This document shows positions 8,857-17,369 of a DNA stretch of 64,000 nucleotides, in pieces (positions within the stretch are counted from its first letter, which is position 1; every line of letters begins with the position of its first letter). The position numbers were made by a program, and so were the translations under genes. The stretch spans positions 3,166,501 through 3,230,500 of the forward strand of contig NZ_JAFIBU010000001.1 of the NCBI RefSeq assembly GCF_017833255.1. The letters run 5' to 3'. Under the pieces are notes generated by a model that did not search any database, was not told where the DNA came from, and saw only the letters and a program-made list of their open reading frames with translations. The DNA is from Paenibacillus sp. PvR098 (lineage in GTDB: Bacteria; Bacillota; Bacilli; Paenibacillales; NBRC-103111).

Positions 8857-9602
8857 TTCCGCTCCCCTCCTTCCATCGCCTGTCTTACCGCTAGACAGAC
8901 TCGGTTAAATTCGCTGTCATAGCGCATCTCATAATGGCGCGAATCAGGTAGAGGTACGGAGTATTCCCCCGCAATTCCTCCTCCATGAAGAACAATGACA
9001 CGATCCGATAAATACACGGCCTCCGTAATATCATGGGTAATAAAGAGGACCGTGATCTTCTTGCTCCTGCACAGCTGGAGGAGATCCTCCTGCAAAGACT
9101 CCCTTGTCAACGCATCCAACGCGGCGAAAGGCTCATCCATCAGCAGCAAGGACGGCTCTCGTATCAATGCTCGGGCAATGCCCACGCGGCTTTGCTGTCC
9201 GCCGGACAGCTCGGCGGGATATTTATCCGCATGCAGAGCCAAACCCATGCGTTCCAAATAGGCATCTGCCGCTTCCCGGTCCGCCCGTGTCGGCTTACGC
9301 ACCAAAGACACCGGCAGCAGGACATTCTCCCTTACGGTTTGCCATTCCAACAAAGTAGGCGCTTGAAATACAACACCAACTTGGGTTTGCGGCTTCGTTA
9401 CCGGCTTGTCCGCGATCCGGACCTTTCCTTCGTCAGGCGTCAGCAATCCTGCTGCCATTTTTAACAGGGTCGTCTTGCCGCACCCGCTTCTCCCGACCAG
9501 GGTAACAAATTCACCCTCCTGTACCTGCAAATGCAGGCTATGGATGACTTGTTGCTCCCCATTATAGTTGTGACTTACTCCTTGAAATTCCAGGTAGGTC
9601 AC
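8853..9602 (-). CDS. ABC transporter ATP-binding protein (ThiZ/SsuB type)
   Basis: Energises uptake with the permease and lipoprotein that follow. Walker A is GRSGCGKT, the signature is LSGGQQSR and Walker B is LLLMDEPFAALD. The start is placed at the GTG at 9602, which has GGGGGAGG 6 bases upstream, giving 249 residues. An in-frame ATG at 9704 would put coding sequence through the TPP riboswitch and its terminator, and those residues do not resemble the family. It is the first gene of a seven-gene operon. Confidence 0.93.
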   Translation of the reverse strand: MTYLEFQGVSHNYNGEQQVIHSLHLQVQEGEFVTLVGRSGCGKTTLLKMAAGLLTPDEGKVRIADKPVTKPQTQVGVVFQAPTLLEWQTVRENVLLPVSLVRKPTRADREAADAYLERMGLALHADKYPAELSGGQQSRVGIARALIREPSLLLMDEPFAALDALTRESLQEDLLQLCRSKKITVLFITHDITEAVYLSDRVIVLHGGGIAGEYSVPLPDSRHYEMRYDSEFNRVCLAVRQAMEGGERK

Positions 9603-9630
9603 CTTAATCCTCCCCCTGCCCTCAGCTAAC

Positions 9631-9660
9631 AAAAAACACACCTTGCCCATAGCAAAGTGC
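9631..9660 (-). terminator. Riboswitch-linked intrinsic terminator
   Basis: On the minus strand GCACTTTGC pairs with GCAAGGTGT around a short loop and is followed by six T. It lies between the TPP aptamer and the GTG of the ATPase gene. Its 5' arm starts just after the aptamer, so ligand binding to the aptamer would favour termination. Confidence 0.8.
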
Positions 9661-9757
9661 GTTCCCTCACCTCTCCCTACGCTGGCATGACCCAACAGGT
9701 TCAAATGGTTAACGGCGAACCAGCCGTACTCTCAGTCCGATTCCTCAGACCCCCATG
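9655..9757 (-). promoter_or_regulatory. TPP riboswitch (thi box)
   Basis: Minus-strand RNA contains the hallmark elements in order: GGGG followed by CTGAGG, ACTGAGAGTACGG, ACCATTTGAACCTG, and the strongly conserved ATGCCAGCGTAGGGA (about 9688-9674). This is the classic THI-element. It precedes the ABC-luxE-luxC-SDR-thiM operon and a terminator, so transcription should stop when thiamine pyrophosphate is plentiful. Confidence 0.96.
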
Positions 9758-9775
9758 CTGTATACAATTACATCC

Positions 9776-9805
9776 ATGATACGCTATATATTATCGGATG
9801 GTCAA
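9776..9805 (-). promoter_or_regulatory. Promoter of the TPP-riboswitch operon
   Basis: TTGACC (9805-9800) and TATCAT (9781-9776) on the minus strand are separated by 18 bases, just upstream of the riboswitch. Confidence 0.6.
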
Positions 9806-9806
9806 G

Positions 9807-9845
9807 AAAGAGCCTGTGTTCCTATATTCGGAACACAGGCTCTTT
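9807..9845. terminator. Terminator after pdxA2-like gene
   Basis: Strong stem with arms AGAGCCTGTGTTCC and GGAACACAGGCTCT and short A/T tracts on both sides. It begins right after the pdxA2-like stop codon and separates that operon from the riboswitch operon. Confidence 0.85.
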
Positions 9846-9846
9846 A

Positions 9847-10845
9847 TTACATATCCTTAGGAGCTAATTCAATGGCATCCCGAATGGCCGCTAACATGCT
9901 TCGTTCATCGGCAACATTTTTACCTGCAATATCAAAAGCGGTTCCGTGGTCTACCGAGGTGCGAATGATTCCGCCTTTTAACCCGACCGTAATGTTAACC
10001 CCTTCTTCCAATCCCAATACCTTAATAGGTCCGTGACCTTGGTCGTGATAGCAGGCCACAACGATGTCAAAATCGCCGCGAACCGCACGGAAAAACAACG
10101 TATCGGCCGGGTACGGTCCTGTGACATCCATGCCCTCTGCTTTAGCCTTCTCGATGGCCGGAATCAACTTCTCTTCTTCTTCCCCGTTCCCGAACAATCC
10201 ATTCTCACCGGCATGGGGATTAATCCCGCATACCGCAATTTTCGGCTGGGATTTCCCCGCACGGGTCAGCGTCTCATGAGCCAGCTTAACGACCGTATAC
10301 GTTCTTTCCGGATTAATCATTTCGATCGCTTTAATCAATCCCACGTGAGTGGTGAGATGGATGACCTTGAGATTCGGTGAGGATAACAGCATAGAATAAT
10401 CCTCAGTATCAGTTAATTCGGCCAGGATTTCGGTATGACCCGGATACAGATGTCCTCCTTTATGAAGGGCTTCTTTATTCAAGGGAGCCGTACAAATCGC
10501 ATGAATTTCCTTCGCCTTGGCGAGCTCCACTGCCTTTTTAATAAATTGGAAGGCCGCGTTCCCCGCTTCACTCGACACTTGCCCAAACGGTAAGTCTTCC
10601 GGCAAAATATCCAAATCAACACAATCGATGATGCCGTGCTGGAATACAGCCTCGCTAAGCTGACTAATTTTACGAATGTTCACGTCCGCCTGCACCACTT
10701 TTCTGGCCCGCTCCAGAATTTTGTAATCGCCTATGACAACCGGCTTGCATTGATCGTACACCTGAGCGGATTGCAGAGCTTTCACGATAATTTCCGGACC
10801 AATGCCTGAAGCATCGCCCATCGTTATACCTATGACTGGTTTCAT
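9847..10845 (-). CDS. pdxA2: PdxA2-type 4-phospho-threonate/erythronate dehydrogenase
   Basis: Member of the PdxA family, 332 residues. Its neighbours point to the PdxA2 branch, which oxidises and decarboxylates 4-phospho-D-threonate or 4-phospho-D-erythronate to dihydroxyacetone phosphate, rather than pyridoxine synthesis. MGDASGIGPEI at the N-terminus and the metal-binding HPGHTEILAELT and CYHDQGHGPIK His motifs are visible. The ATG at 10845 fits family N-termini (KPVIGITMGD) and has AAGGGGG upstream. It is the last gene of kdgT-kinase-pdxA2. Confidence 0.9.
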   Translation of the reverse strand: MKPVIGITMGDASGIGPEIIVKALQSAQVYDQCKPVVIGDYKILERARKVVQADVNIRKISQLSEAVFQHGIIDCVDLDILPEDLPFGQVSSEAGNAAFQFIKKAVELAKAKEIHAICTAPLNKEALHKGGHLYPGHTEILAELTDTEDYSMLLSSPNLKVIHLTTHVGLIKAIEMINPERTYTVVKLAHETLTRAGKSQPKIAVCGINPHAGENGLFGNGEEEEKLIPAIEKAKAEGMDVTGPYPADTLFFRAVRGDFDIVVACYHDQGHGPIKVLGLEEGVNITVGLKGGIIRTSVDHGTAFDIAGKNVADERSMLAAIRDAIELAPKDM

Positions 10846-10850
10846 ATGGT

Positions 10851-12134
10851 TCATTCCCCCTTGAGCTTTTGTATGGAATTGAGCAGCGATAAGTCCGTAC
10901 CGAATGCCCCCGCTTTGGTGATGGCATACATGGGCTTAGCTCCAATGGTGCGGCCAAGCGGGATGCCGATTTCCACTTCGGCAATGAGATGAAATCCGGT
11001 CACGCCCAGCTGCATGCAGACCTGCTTCGCCGTATCGCCTCCGGTTAACACCATGCCCTTGATTTCACAGGCTTCGATGAGCCATGAAGTCACTGTTCCC
11101 AGCGCCCCGGATATCGAATTGCTCACAGCGCTTTCGTCCATCCCGTTCTTTTTCCCCAGCCGCTGTGCCTCTTCAATATCTTCAGGTCTTCCTGAGGAAA
11201 AGAGAGCAATATCATGCCGATCATCCAGTGCCCTCTTCGCTTCCTCATACACCCTTTGCATCTCTGCCTTGCGTGATGCATTATCGGCTACAAGCAAGGA
11301 AGACCGGAGCTCTATTCCTTTAATATGAGGCTGTTGAACGACAATGTCCAGCTGCTTTCGGGTGGTTGGGCTTACGCTGCCGACCACGAGCAGCACAGGC
11401 TTTTGATCTCGCTGAATGTCAAGCTCGATCTCCTTCGTTTGCAGCCCGTAGATTTCCGGCAAATAGTTGGCAAGTCCTGCCGAGCCTACCCAACAAACGG
11501 AGCGGCCGATGCGGGCCATCGTTTGAACAATACGCCTTAAATCCTCTTCCTCTTCGGCATCAAATACGACATATCGGATTCCATCTTCCTGACACTGGAT
11601 AAGCTTCGCCTGAACAGCTTCCAATCCAGAACGCAGCTCCTCATAAGTAACCAAGGCGATCGGCTGCTCCGACTGACTTTGAATAATGCTCGGAATAAAG
11701 GAATCGCGAACAGGCGTTTTCGGATCTTTTGCGATTTCCGTTTCACTCAAAGGTTTCTCGTGAAGATAGTGATAGCCATCGATCGTTTTTCTGCCATTCT
11801 TTGGATAAGCAGGTGCAATCACGACAAAGTCCGGGCGGAATACTTCGTATAAAGCGTCGATCTCCGCTCCAAGATTTCCCCTCAGGGTAGAATCGACTTT
11901 TTTATAAATCACATCAAAGCTGCCGGATTTGAGTACCTGCGATACTTCTTTTACCTTATCGTACGCTTGACTCCGGGGTAACCAGCGGCTGTCCGTATCG
12001 ATAACAACCGCTTCCTGATGGATTGCCGTTACATCTGGCTCGAACAGCACTGACGTATTCAATCCGTAACGAGCCAGCTGCACTCCGCTGTCATTAGCCC
12101 CGGTCAAATCATCAGCAATCATCGCTAATTTCAA
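10851..12134 (-). CDS. dtnK: Four-carbon acid sugar kinase (DUF1537), D-threonate kinase-like
   Basis: ATP-dependent kinase of the DUF1537 family, whose members phosphorylate D-threonate, D-erythronate or 3-oxo-tetronates at C4. MIADDLTGANDSGVQLA at the N-terminus is the conserved substrate loop, and LTGGDTAKQVCMQLG near the C-terminus binds nucleotide. At 427 residues it is of normal length. A TTG at 12134 with GAGAGG 8 bases upstream gives the usual N-terminus; a GTG 9 bases earlier is the alternative. Pairing with PdxA2 and a KdgT-like carrier suggests threonate catabolism (DtnK-PdxA2 route known in other bacteria); the exact acid is inferred. Confidence 0.85.
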   Translation of the reverse strand: MKLAMIADDLTGANDSGVQLARYGLNTSVLFEPDVTAIHQEAVVIDTDSRWLPRSQAYDKVKEVSQVLKSGSFDVIYKKVDSTLRGNLGAEIDALYEVFRPDFVVIAPAYPKNGRKTIDGYHYLHEKPLSETEIAKDPKTPVRDSFIPSIIQSQSEQPIALVTYEELRSGLEAVQAKLIQCQEDGIRYVVFDAEEEEDLRRIVQTMARIGRSVCWVGSAGLANYLPEIYGLQTKEIELDIQRDQKPVLLVVGSVSPTTRKQLDIVVQQPHIKGIELRSSLLVADNASRKAEMQRVYEEAKRALDDRHDIALFSSGRPEDIEEAQRLGKKNGMDESAVSNSISGALGTVTSWLIEACEIKGMVLTGGDTAKQVCMQLGVTGFHLIAEVEIGIPLGRTIGAKPMYAITKAGAFGTDLSLLNSIQKLKGE

Positions 12135-12175
12135 CGCCTTCACCTCTCTTGGAGTAAGTTCCGGGCAGCTGCAGC

Positions 12176-13174
12176 TTACTGCTGAGCCGCCTCTCCTCTT
12201 TGAATTCCATACTTTTCAAGTTGTCCCTTCTTTTCCAAACGTTTCACGAGGAACGCAATAAAAATCGGCATCAGAATGGCTGTCGTTACCACACTTGCGG
12301 CGACTTGCACTGTGGCCAATTCGGCCATCGGAGCGAATGCGGCGTTGGCGGCGGCGATGGCTGCAGGCGTTGCTACGGCGTTGCCTGCCGTAGAACCTTC
12401 GGCCGCTCCGACAATAGGGTTCCAGCCGATCGCTTTAAATACGAGGTAACCGCCCAAGCCTGTAAATAGGACCGTGGCCACACCCAGCATAACCCCGCTG
12501 ATCCCGCCATTGATAATGGCGTTGAAGTCAATTCCCATACCCAATGCGAACGCAAAGAACGGAATTAACATATTGCTGCCCTTCGCAAAAAATGTCCTCA
12601 TTTCGGGATCCAGATTCCCAAGCACCATCCCTACCACAATCGGAAGTAACACAGAAACGAAGGATACAAACGAAAACATACCTTCAACAAATCCCATCGC
12701 TCCAAAAATCGATAAAGCCACCATCGTCAAAAACGGGCCGTCATTCAGCGCCAGCAAGGAATACGCCGCTTTATCGTCTTCTTTCCCGTATTGACCGACA
12801 ACCGCCATGTAGAGGCCGCCGTTACTGTTGGTCATTGCCGCAATAATGGCGATAGGCGCCAATCCAAGGAATAATCCGTTAGGTCCGGCCAGCAAAAAAG
12901 CCGCTAAACCGAATAAGGCTCCGATTAACCATTTGATGGTCAATAAGGTTGCGCCTTTGCCTAAGGAAACTCCAACATTTCTAAGATTGATTTGGGCTCC
13001 TGCACAAAGAAGGAACAGAGCAATCAACGTCGAAGCGCCGTTAACGAACAACGCCTGTGTGAAATTTCCGATCCTTAATAAATCAGGCGCAAACGTATTT
13101 ATAGTTGCAGCCAGCAGCAAGGGTACGACCATCATCCCCCCCGGGATGCGTTCTAAGGTTGCTTTGATTTTCAT
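12176..13174 (-). CDS. KdgT-family sugar-acid permease
   Basis: Secondary transporter of the 2-keto-3-deoxygluconate permease family, 332 residues with about ten membrane spans. MKIKATLERIPGGMMVVPLL at the N-terminus and GSTAGNAVATPAAIAAAN in the core are family hallmarks. AGGAGG lies 7 bases before the ATG. It is the first gene of an operon with the DUF1537 kinase and PdxA2, so it probably imports a four-carbon sugar acid rather than ketodeoxygluconate. Confidence 0.92.
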   Translation of the reverse strand: MKIKATLERIPGGMMVVPLLLAATINTFAPDLLRIGNFTQALFVNGASTLIALFLLCAGAQINLRNVGVSLGKGATLLTIKWLIGALFGLAAFLLAGPNGLFLGLAPIAIIAAMTNSNGGLYMAVVGQYGKEDDKAAYSLLALNDGPFLTMVALSIFGAMGFVEGMFSFVSFVSVLLPIVVGMVLGNLDPEMRTFFAKGSNMLIPFFAFALGMGIDFNAIINGGISGVMLGVATVLFTGLGGYLVFKAIGWNPIVGAAEGSTAGNAVATPAAIAAANAAFAPMAELATVQVAASVVTTAILMPIFIAFLVKRLEKKGQLEKYGIQRGEAAQQ

Positions 13175-13200
13175 GATGAAACCTCCTGGAATGTTTAAAT

Positions 13201-13230
13201 ATTATACAAGTATATTAAAACCGCTTTCAT
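13201..13230 (-). promoter_or_regulatory. Promoter and cre-like site of the kdgT operon
   Basis: Minus-strand TATAAT at 13206-13201 is a good -10. ATGAAAGCGGTTTTA (13230-13216) covers the -35/spacer and shares its first twelve bases with the cre-like site in the dctP promoter at 2407. Catabolite repression by CcpA is inferred. Confidence 0.5.
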
Positions 13231-13301
13231 TTTCATCTCAATCATAAATCAAAGTGTTAAAAAAATCAACATAAAAATCATTATTAGACCATAAAAACAA
13301 A

Positions 13302-13346
13302 AAAACTAACCAAGGTGTTTATTTTTTAAACACCTTGGTTAGTTTT
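13302..13346 (-). terminator. Terminator of the PrpR-like regulator gene
   Basis: Perfect 19-bp arms (AAACTAACCAAGGTGTTT and its complement) with a 7-base loop and a T-rich run after the stem on the minus strand. The 5' arm includes the last codons and stop of the regulator gene. Efficient termination here makes the kdgT operon depend on its own promoter. Confidence 0.9.
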
Positions 13347-15131
13347 GGTTGCTTTCAGCTTTCTCCACAATGTAGCTCGCGTAATGCCCAGCCGCTTGGC
13401 CGCTCTGGATTGATTCATGTTCTCCTCGGTAAGAACTCTCCCGATAATCTCGTACTCAATCTCCTCAAGCGTTTGGCCGATATCGATTTCCATGACATCG
13501 CCTCGTGCTGTATTTTTGACCTTGTCCGAATGCATTGGCATGGACAGCAGGGACAACACGGGCTCTTCGATATATTGTCCTTCCGACAACCTTACGAAGG
13601 CATCAACCATATGTTCAAGCTCTTCCAGGTTGCCTTGCCAAGCATATTCAGACAGCTTCTCCAGTACCTCTTCCCGGATCCCGACAATTTGCTTTCCATA
13701 CTTTTCATTATATTTCCCGATAAAATAGCGGATATACTCATCCAGATCCTCCAGCCTTTCACGTAAGGGCGGAATATAAATTTCATGGGCCGAGATGAGG
13801 CGATACAGCTCTTCGCATAGGATTCCTTGATCGAGCATGGCCTTCGAGGATTCCCTGAAGGATAGGATAAACTTATAGGTCTCCCGCTCCAGCAGCCGGC
13901 TGATGACGGACTGACTGGAATGGTCAAATTTATCCAGCCCTTTCAGATAGACCGATCCGGCTTCGCCCCCTGATAGTGCGTCTTTTAATCCGGAAAGAGC
14001 GCCGGGAGTGCCTGCCTTGATATCCACTTCGATAAACAATCCGTTCCCCGGTCCAAGCGACCCGTGAATGGCACCCGCAATATATTTTTTCCCTGTTCCT
14101 TCTTCCCCATACAGGGTAATGAGGCGCTCGGCGGCCGCTTGCTTCGCTTTCTCGACGGCTTTCTTGCCTGCCTTGGCTGATCCTAAGATTTGAGTAAACG
14201 AAATGATAGGCGGCTCCTCATATTGAATCTCCAGCTCATCCCCTGCGGCCCGCAGCGATTTCATTTTTATATAATACAGCCGCTGATGCTTGTCCTCTTC
14301 AAAAATCCCCATGGTCCACTGCAGCTGCTGACCGCCAGCATTCACATAGGATATCGCCTTTTTATTTTCATTCACGGTTTGCACTATGGCGATCCAATCG
14401 GGAAACAATTCAATTAAAGATGGGTTTGCCTGCTCTCCGAAAAGCTGCACAAACCGATGAAAGCTAGGATTGGAAAATCTGATCCTCCCCTGCTCGTCCA
14501 CAATCGCAATGCCTTCCTTCAGTTCATTGAGCAGCACTTCATAAGCCTGAATTTTCTTATCGCTGCGTGAGAGCACCTGATATACCTGCTTCGCGTGATG
14601 GAAGGCTTCAATAACAGACTCTCTGCCTGAAGTAATCAAGACCCCCTGTAAGCCGTGCTTCTTGGCCATTCTTATGGTCACGGTATCTCCCACAACCACC
14701 TGGACGCCCTTTTCTTTCGCTTCCAGAATAATCCCCTCGACTTGTGACTCTTCATGAATCACGGTATAAGGAATATCGATCCCCATCAGGTGGGAAACCG
14801 CAATGACTCCATCGCAAATATTCGGAAAAGCCACCATCTCCAGCTTTCCCTTATAGTCTTTGATTAAGGTTAATGTCCGAAGAATATCGAAGCCTGATAA
14901 AGGGATTTCAATCACTGGCTGTGGCACATGATCCCGGAGAAGATTAGCCGTTCCTCCGCGGCTTATAACCATTTGGTACCCTTCGTTTTCCAAATGCCTA
15001 TAGATGGCCAACGCTTCTTCAAGATCGCCTTCCCTTACCGTGATATCAAAATCATTTTGTTCCGAAGCAAGGCTTAAAGCTAGTTCCTTCAATCCTCTAT
15101 ATGGGGCTAGCAATAAAATCTTGATCTTCAT
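13326..15131 (-). CDS. PrpR-N/PAS/AAA/HTH_8 regulator lacking GAFTGA
   Basis: Regulator of 601 residues. Order: PrpR_N sensory domain (about 1-190, with ISRGGTANLLRD and SGFDILRTLTLIKDY), a PAS-like segment (about 190-310), a degenerate AAA domain (Walker A GEEGTGKKY) and a C-terminal Fis-type helix-turn-helix (NQSRAAKRLGITRATLWRKL). The loop that contacts sigma-54 (GAFTGA) is absent; the stretch at its place reads LSGGEAGSV. It therefore probably works with sigma-A promoters. ATG at 15131 has GGAGGG upstream. Placed before kdgT-dtnK-pdxA2, it probably senses a sugar acid and controls that operon. A paralogue lies at 24.7 kb. Confidence 0.88.
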   Translation of the reverse strand: MKIKILLLAPYRGLKELALSLASEQNDFDITVREGDLEEALAIYRHLENEGYQMVISRGGTANLLRDHVPQPVIEIPLSGFDILRTLTLIKDYKGKLEMVAFPNICDGVIAVSHLMGIDIPYTVIHEESQVEGIILEAKEKGVQVVVGDTVTIRMAKKHGLQGVLITSGRESVIEAFHHAKQVYQVLSRSDKKIQAYEVLLNELKEGIAIVDEQGRIRFSNPSFHRFVQLFGEQANPSLIELFPDWIAIVQTVNENKKAISYVNAGGQQLQWTMGIFEEDKHQRLYYIKMKSLRAAGDELEIQYEEPPIISFTQILGSAKAGKKAVEKAKQAAAERLITLYGEEGTGKKYIAGAIHGSLGPGNGLFIEVDIKAGTPGALSGLKDALSGGEAGSVYLKGLDKFDHSSQSVISRLLERETYKFILSFRESSKAMLDQGILCEELYRLISAHEIYIPPLRERLEDLDEYIRYFIGKYNEKYGKQIVGIREEVLEKLSEYAWQGNLEELEHMVDAFVRLSEGQYIEEPVLSLLSMPMHSDKVKNTARGDVMEIDIGQTLEEIEYEIIGRVLTEENMNQSRAAKRLGITRATLWRKLKATKTNQGV

Positions 15132-15191
15132 AGCAAGTAGACCCTCCGACTCTTCTTGATTGCTGTTAATCAGCTGCTTGCTCAAACAACA

Positions 15192-15236
15192 AAGCACTTT
15201 AAGCCCCTCCCTCTGTTCGGGTCACCTAAAGTGCTT
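15192..15236. promoter_or_regulatory. Dyad upstream of PrpR-like gene (operator or weak terminator)
   Basis: AAGCACTTTA (15192-15201) and TAAAGTGCTT (15227-15236) form perfect 10-bp arms, and TAAAGTG recurs a few bases further on. It lies between the end of the DMT gene and the start of the regulator gene. No strong T tract follows, so an operator of the regulator is at least as likely as a terminator. Confidence 0.45.
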
Positions 15237-15243
15237 AAACTGT

Positions 15244-16140
15244 TTAAAGTGTATCACTATCCGTATGATAATTCATCCCTCTATTTTTCCTGCGACGCTC
15301 CCCTTTTCTCGAGTTAACAAGCCACACCCCGGCAAGAATACAGACGATACCGCCCAAGGTTGCAGGCTTAAGACTCTCGTTCAGAACAAGAACCCCCGAT
15401 AGTACTCCGACCACCGGAACCATCAGCAGCGAGACGGATGCTTTGCTTGCTTCTAATGTCGATAGGATACGATACCACAGAATAAAAGCAAACGCCGATG
15501 CGACAACTCCCGCAAATACAATATACAGGACAGGCATGATCCCCCAGTCACTTTCCGTATGCTCAAAGAGAAATGAATACAGGAAGAGACCTGCGGCCCC
15601 CACAGCCATCTGCCATGTCGTAAACTGCATATTATCGCAATGAACTAATTTCCTTTTCATAATGACTGTGGATACCGCCCATGTAACACCCGATGATAGT
15701 GCCAGAAAAAAGACGCTGTATCCCCCTCCCAAATGTACATCGAGAGTTAAAAACAACCCGGCTATTCCCAATATCACCCCGGCCGTTTTGGCGAGGGTTA
15801 ACCGCTCCCCCGGGATCCAATAATGGGCCATGACGGTAAGCCACAGCGGCATGCTGTACGTCAGAACGGAAGTTAATCCGGCGCTCATGTCATTTAAAGC
15901 CAGCTGTATGGCAATATTGAAATAGGTGGTGTGCAGGAGACCGCACGCGATGATCCACTTCCAGTCCTTTTTATCCGGTAGCGGAACTCGTTTATACACA
16001 TAAAAGATCAGCAGCACCGCCGCACCCAATCCGAACCTGTAACCTGCGAACAACACCGGGGGGAAAACGGTATTCGCCTGCTTCATCACAACCCAATTAA
16101 ATCCCCAAATTAAACATAAGATCACAATCATCACGTTCAT
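15244..16140 (-). CDS. EamA/DMT-family transporter
   Basis: Drug/metabolite transporter of 298 residues with ten predicted membrane spans in two EamA repeats. The first repeat begins CLIWGFNWVVMKQA; the second includes SSGVTWAVSTVIMKRK. The C-terminus is basic and cytoplasmic. The ATG at 16140 has AGAGGAG upstream; an ATG 30 bases earlier lacks a good site. It follows an MFS gene and a MarR gene in one operon, so export of a toxic compound or metabolite is likely, but the substrate is unknown. Confidence 0.88.
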   Translation of the reverse strand: MNVMIVILCLIWGFNWVVMKQANTVFPPVLFAGYRFGLGAAVLLIFYVYKRVPLPDKKDWKWIIACGLLHTTYFNIAIQLALNDMSAGLTSVLTYSMPLWLTVMAHYWIPGERLTLAKTAGVILGIAGLFLTLDVHLGGGYSVFFLALSSGVTWAVSTVIMKRKLVHCDNMQFTTWQMAVGAAGLFLYSFLFEHTESDWGIMPVLYIVFAGVVASAFAFILWYRILSTLEASKASVSLLMVPVVGVLSGVLVLNESLKPATLGGIVCILAGVWLVNSRKGERRRKNRGMNYHTDSDTL

Positions 16141-16166
16141 GACTAGCTCCTCTAGATGTATTCCAT

Positions 16167-17369
16167 TCAAATTGCCTTTTTATTTACCGTACTTCCCGAC
16201 TTCATGAGGTTGACTTTCCGATGATGCAAGCCATAATAAATGACTGCCGTACAAGCAACAACCAGACCAGCGATGAAATACATCGTATGATAACTGGTGC
16301 TGGCTGCCACAATGCCTAGAAGATAAGCGCCCAGGCCGTAGCCGGTATCAAACAGGACAAAATAGGTGCCCGTTGCCACTCCTCTTCGATGATTCGGGGC
16401 CGATTGAACCGCTATCGTTTGGAAACTTGGGAGAAGCGCGCCAAACCCGAGCCCGATGATCCCCCCTGTCATCAAAAACACAAGCGGCGTTTGAGCCAGG
16501 CTTAATCCGATCATGCCTAGCGAAAACAGTACGATGCCCGGGTAAACCAGAACATGAGGTCCTAACCGGTCAAATATTTTTCCCGTAAAGGGTCTGGATA
16601 CGACAATCATTGCAGCAAAAATCATAAAAAAATAACTTGCATAGGACCCCATCCCCATGTCAATCGCATACACGGATATAAAAGTGGTGATCGCTCCGTA
16701 GGAAAAAGCCAGAATACTTCCAGCTAACGAAATAGGCAGCGCCTCCGGTTCGATAAACTTCCTCCAGCCCGTGGCACGTTCCGTTTTCTTCCGCTCTTCC
16801 TGTTCGGGGATCCTTACCATGATCCCGCAAATAAATGATAATAAAGCAAGCACGACACAGAACCCGAATAAAACAGCATCATTAAAATGCTCCATCACGG
16901 TCAGCCCCAAAAAAGGCCCGATCACCATGGCAAGACTCATAAACAGGCTAAAATAGCCGATCCCTTCCCCTTTGCGATGATCTGGAACCAATCCAATGGC
17001 AATCGCTCCTGTCGCCGTCGCGGCCATTCCGAACCCGATGCCGTGCAGAAACCGTAAGACAAGCAAAGCATAGAAATGATCGACAAGCGCATAGACGGCG
17101 GTGCAGCCCATAAACAGCGCCAGCGATAAAATAATGATTTTCCGTTTATTAAACTCGTCAATCCATTTGCCCGCCAGAGGCCGAAAAATAACGGCCGCAA
17201 TTACAAACACGGTCATGACCAGCCCGATTTGCTCTTGTCCTCCCATTAATGAATCCGTAACAAAGATCGGAAGCGTGACGGCCAAAATATAAAACGTCAT
17301 AAATAAAAAAAAGCTGCTGAAACATACAGCAACAAAATCGCGATTCCATAAGCCTTGTTCCCTGTTCAA
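16167..17369 (-). CDS. MFS transporter
   Basis: Major facilitator superfamily exporter of 400 residues and twelve predicted spans. The loop between helices 2 and 3 reads GKWIDEFNKRKII, a variant of the MFS signature, and RFLHGIGFGMAATATGAIAI follows. The TTG start overlaps the marR stop (TTGA) and has GGAGG upstream. Control by the adjacent MarR repressor suggests a drug or phenolic efflux pump. Confidence 0.9.
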   Translation of the reverse strand: MNREQGLWNRDFVAVCFSSFFLFMTFYILAVTLPIFVTDSLMGGQEQIGLVMTVFVIAAVIFRPLAGKWIDEFNKRKIIILSLALFMGCTAVYALVDHFYALLVLRFLHGIGFGMAATATGAIAIGLVPDHRKGEGIGYFSLFMSLAMVIGPFLGLTVMEHFNDAVLFGFCVVLALLSFICGIMVRIPEQEERKKTERATGWRKFIEPEALPISLAGSILAFSYGAITTFISVYAIDMGMGSYASYFFMIFAAMIVVSRPFTGKIFDRLGPHVLVYPGIVLFSLGMIGLSLAQTPLVFLMTGGIIGLGFGALLPSFQTIAVQSAPNHRRGVATGTYFVLFDTGYGLGAYLLGIVAASTSYHTMYFIAGLVVACTAVIYYGLHHRKVNLMKSGSTVNKKAI

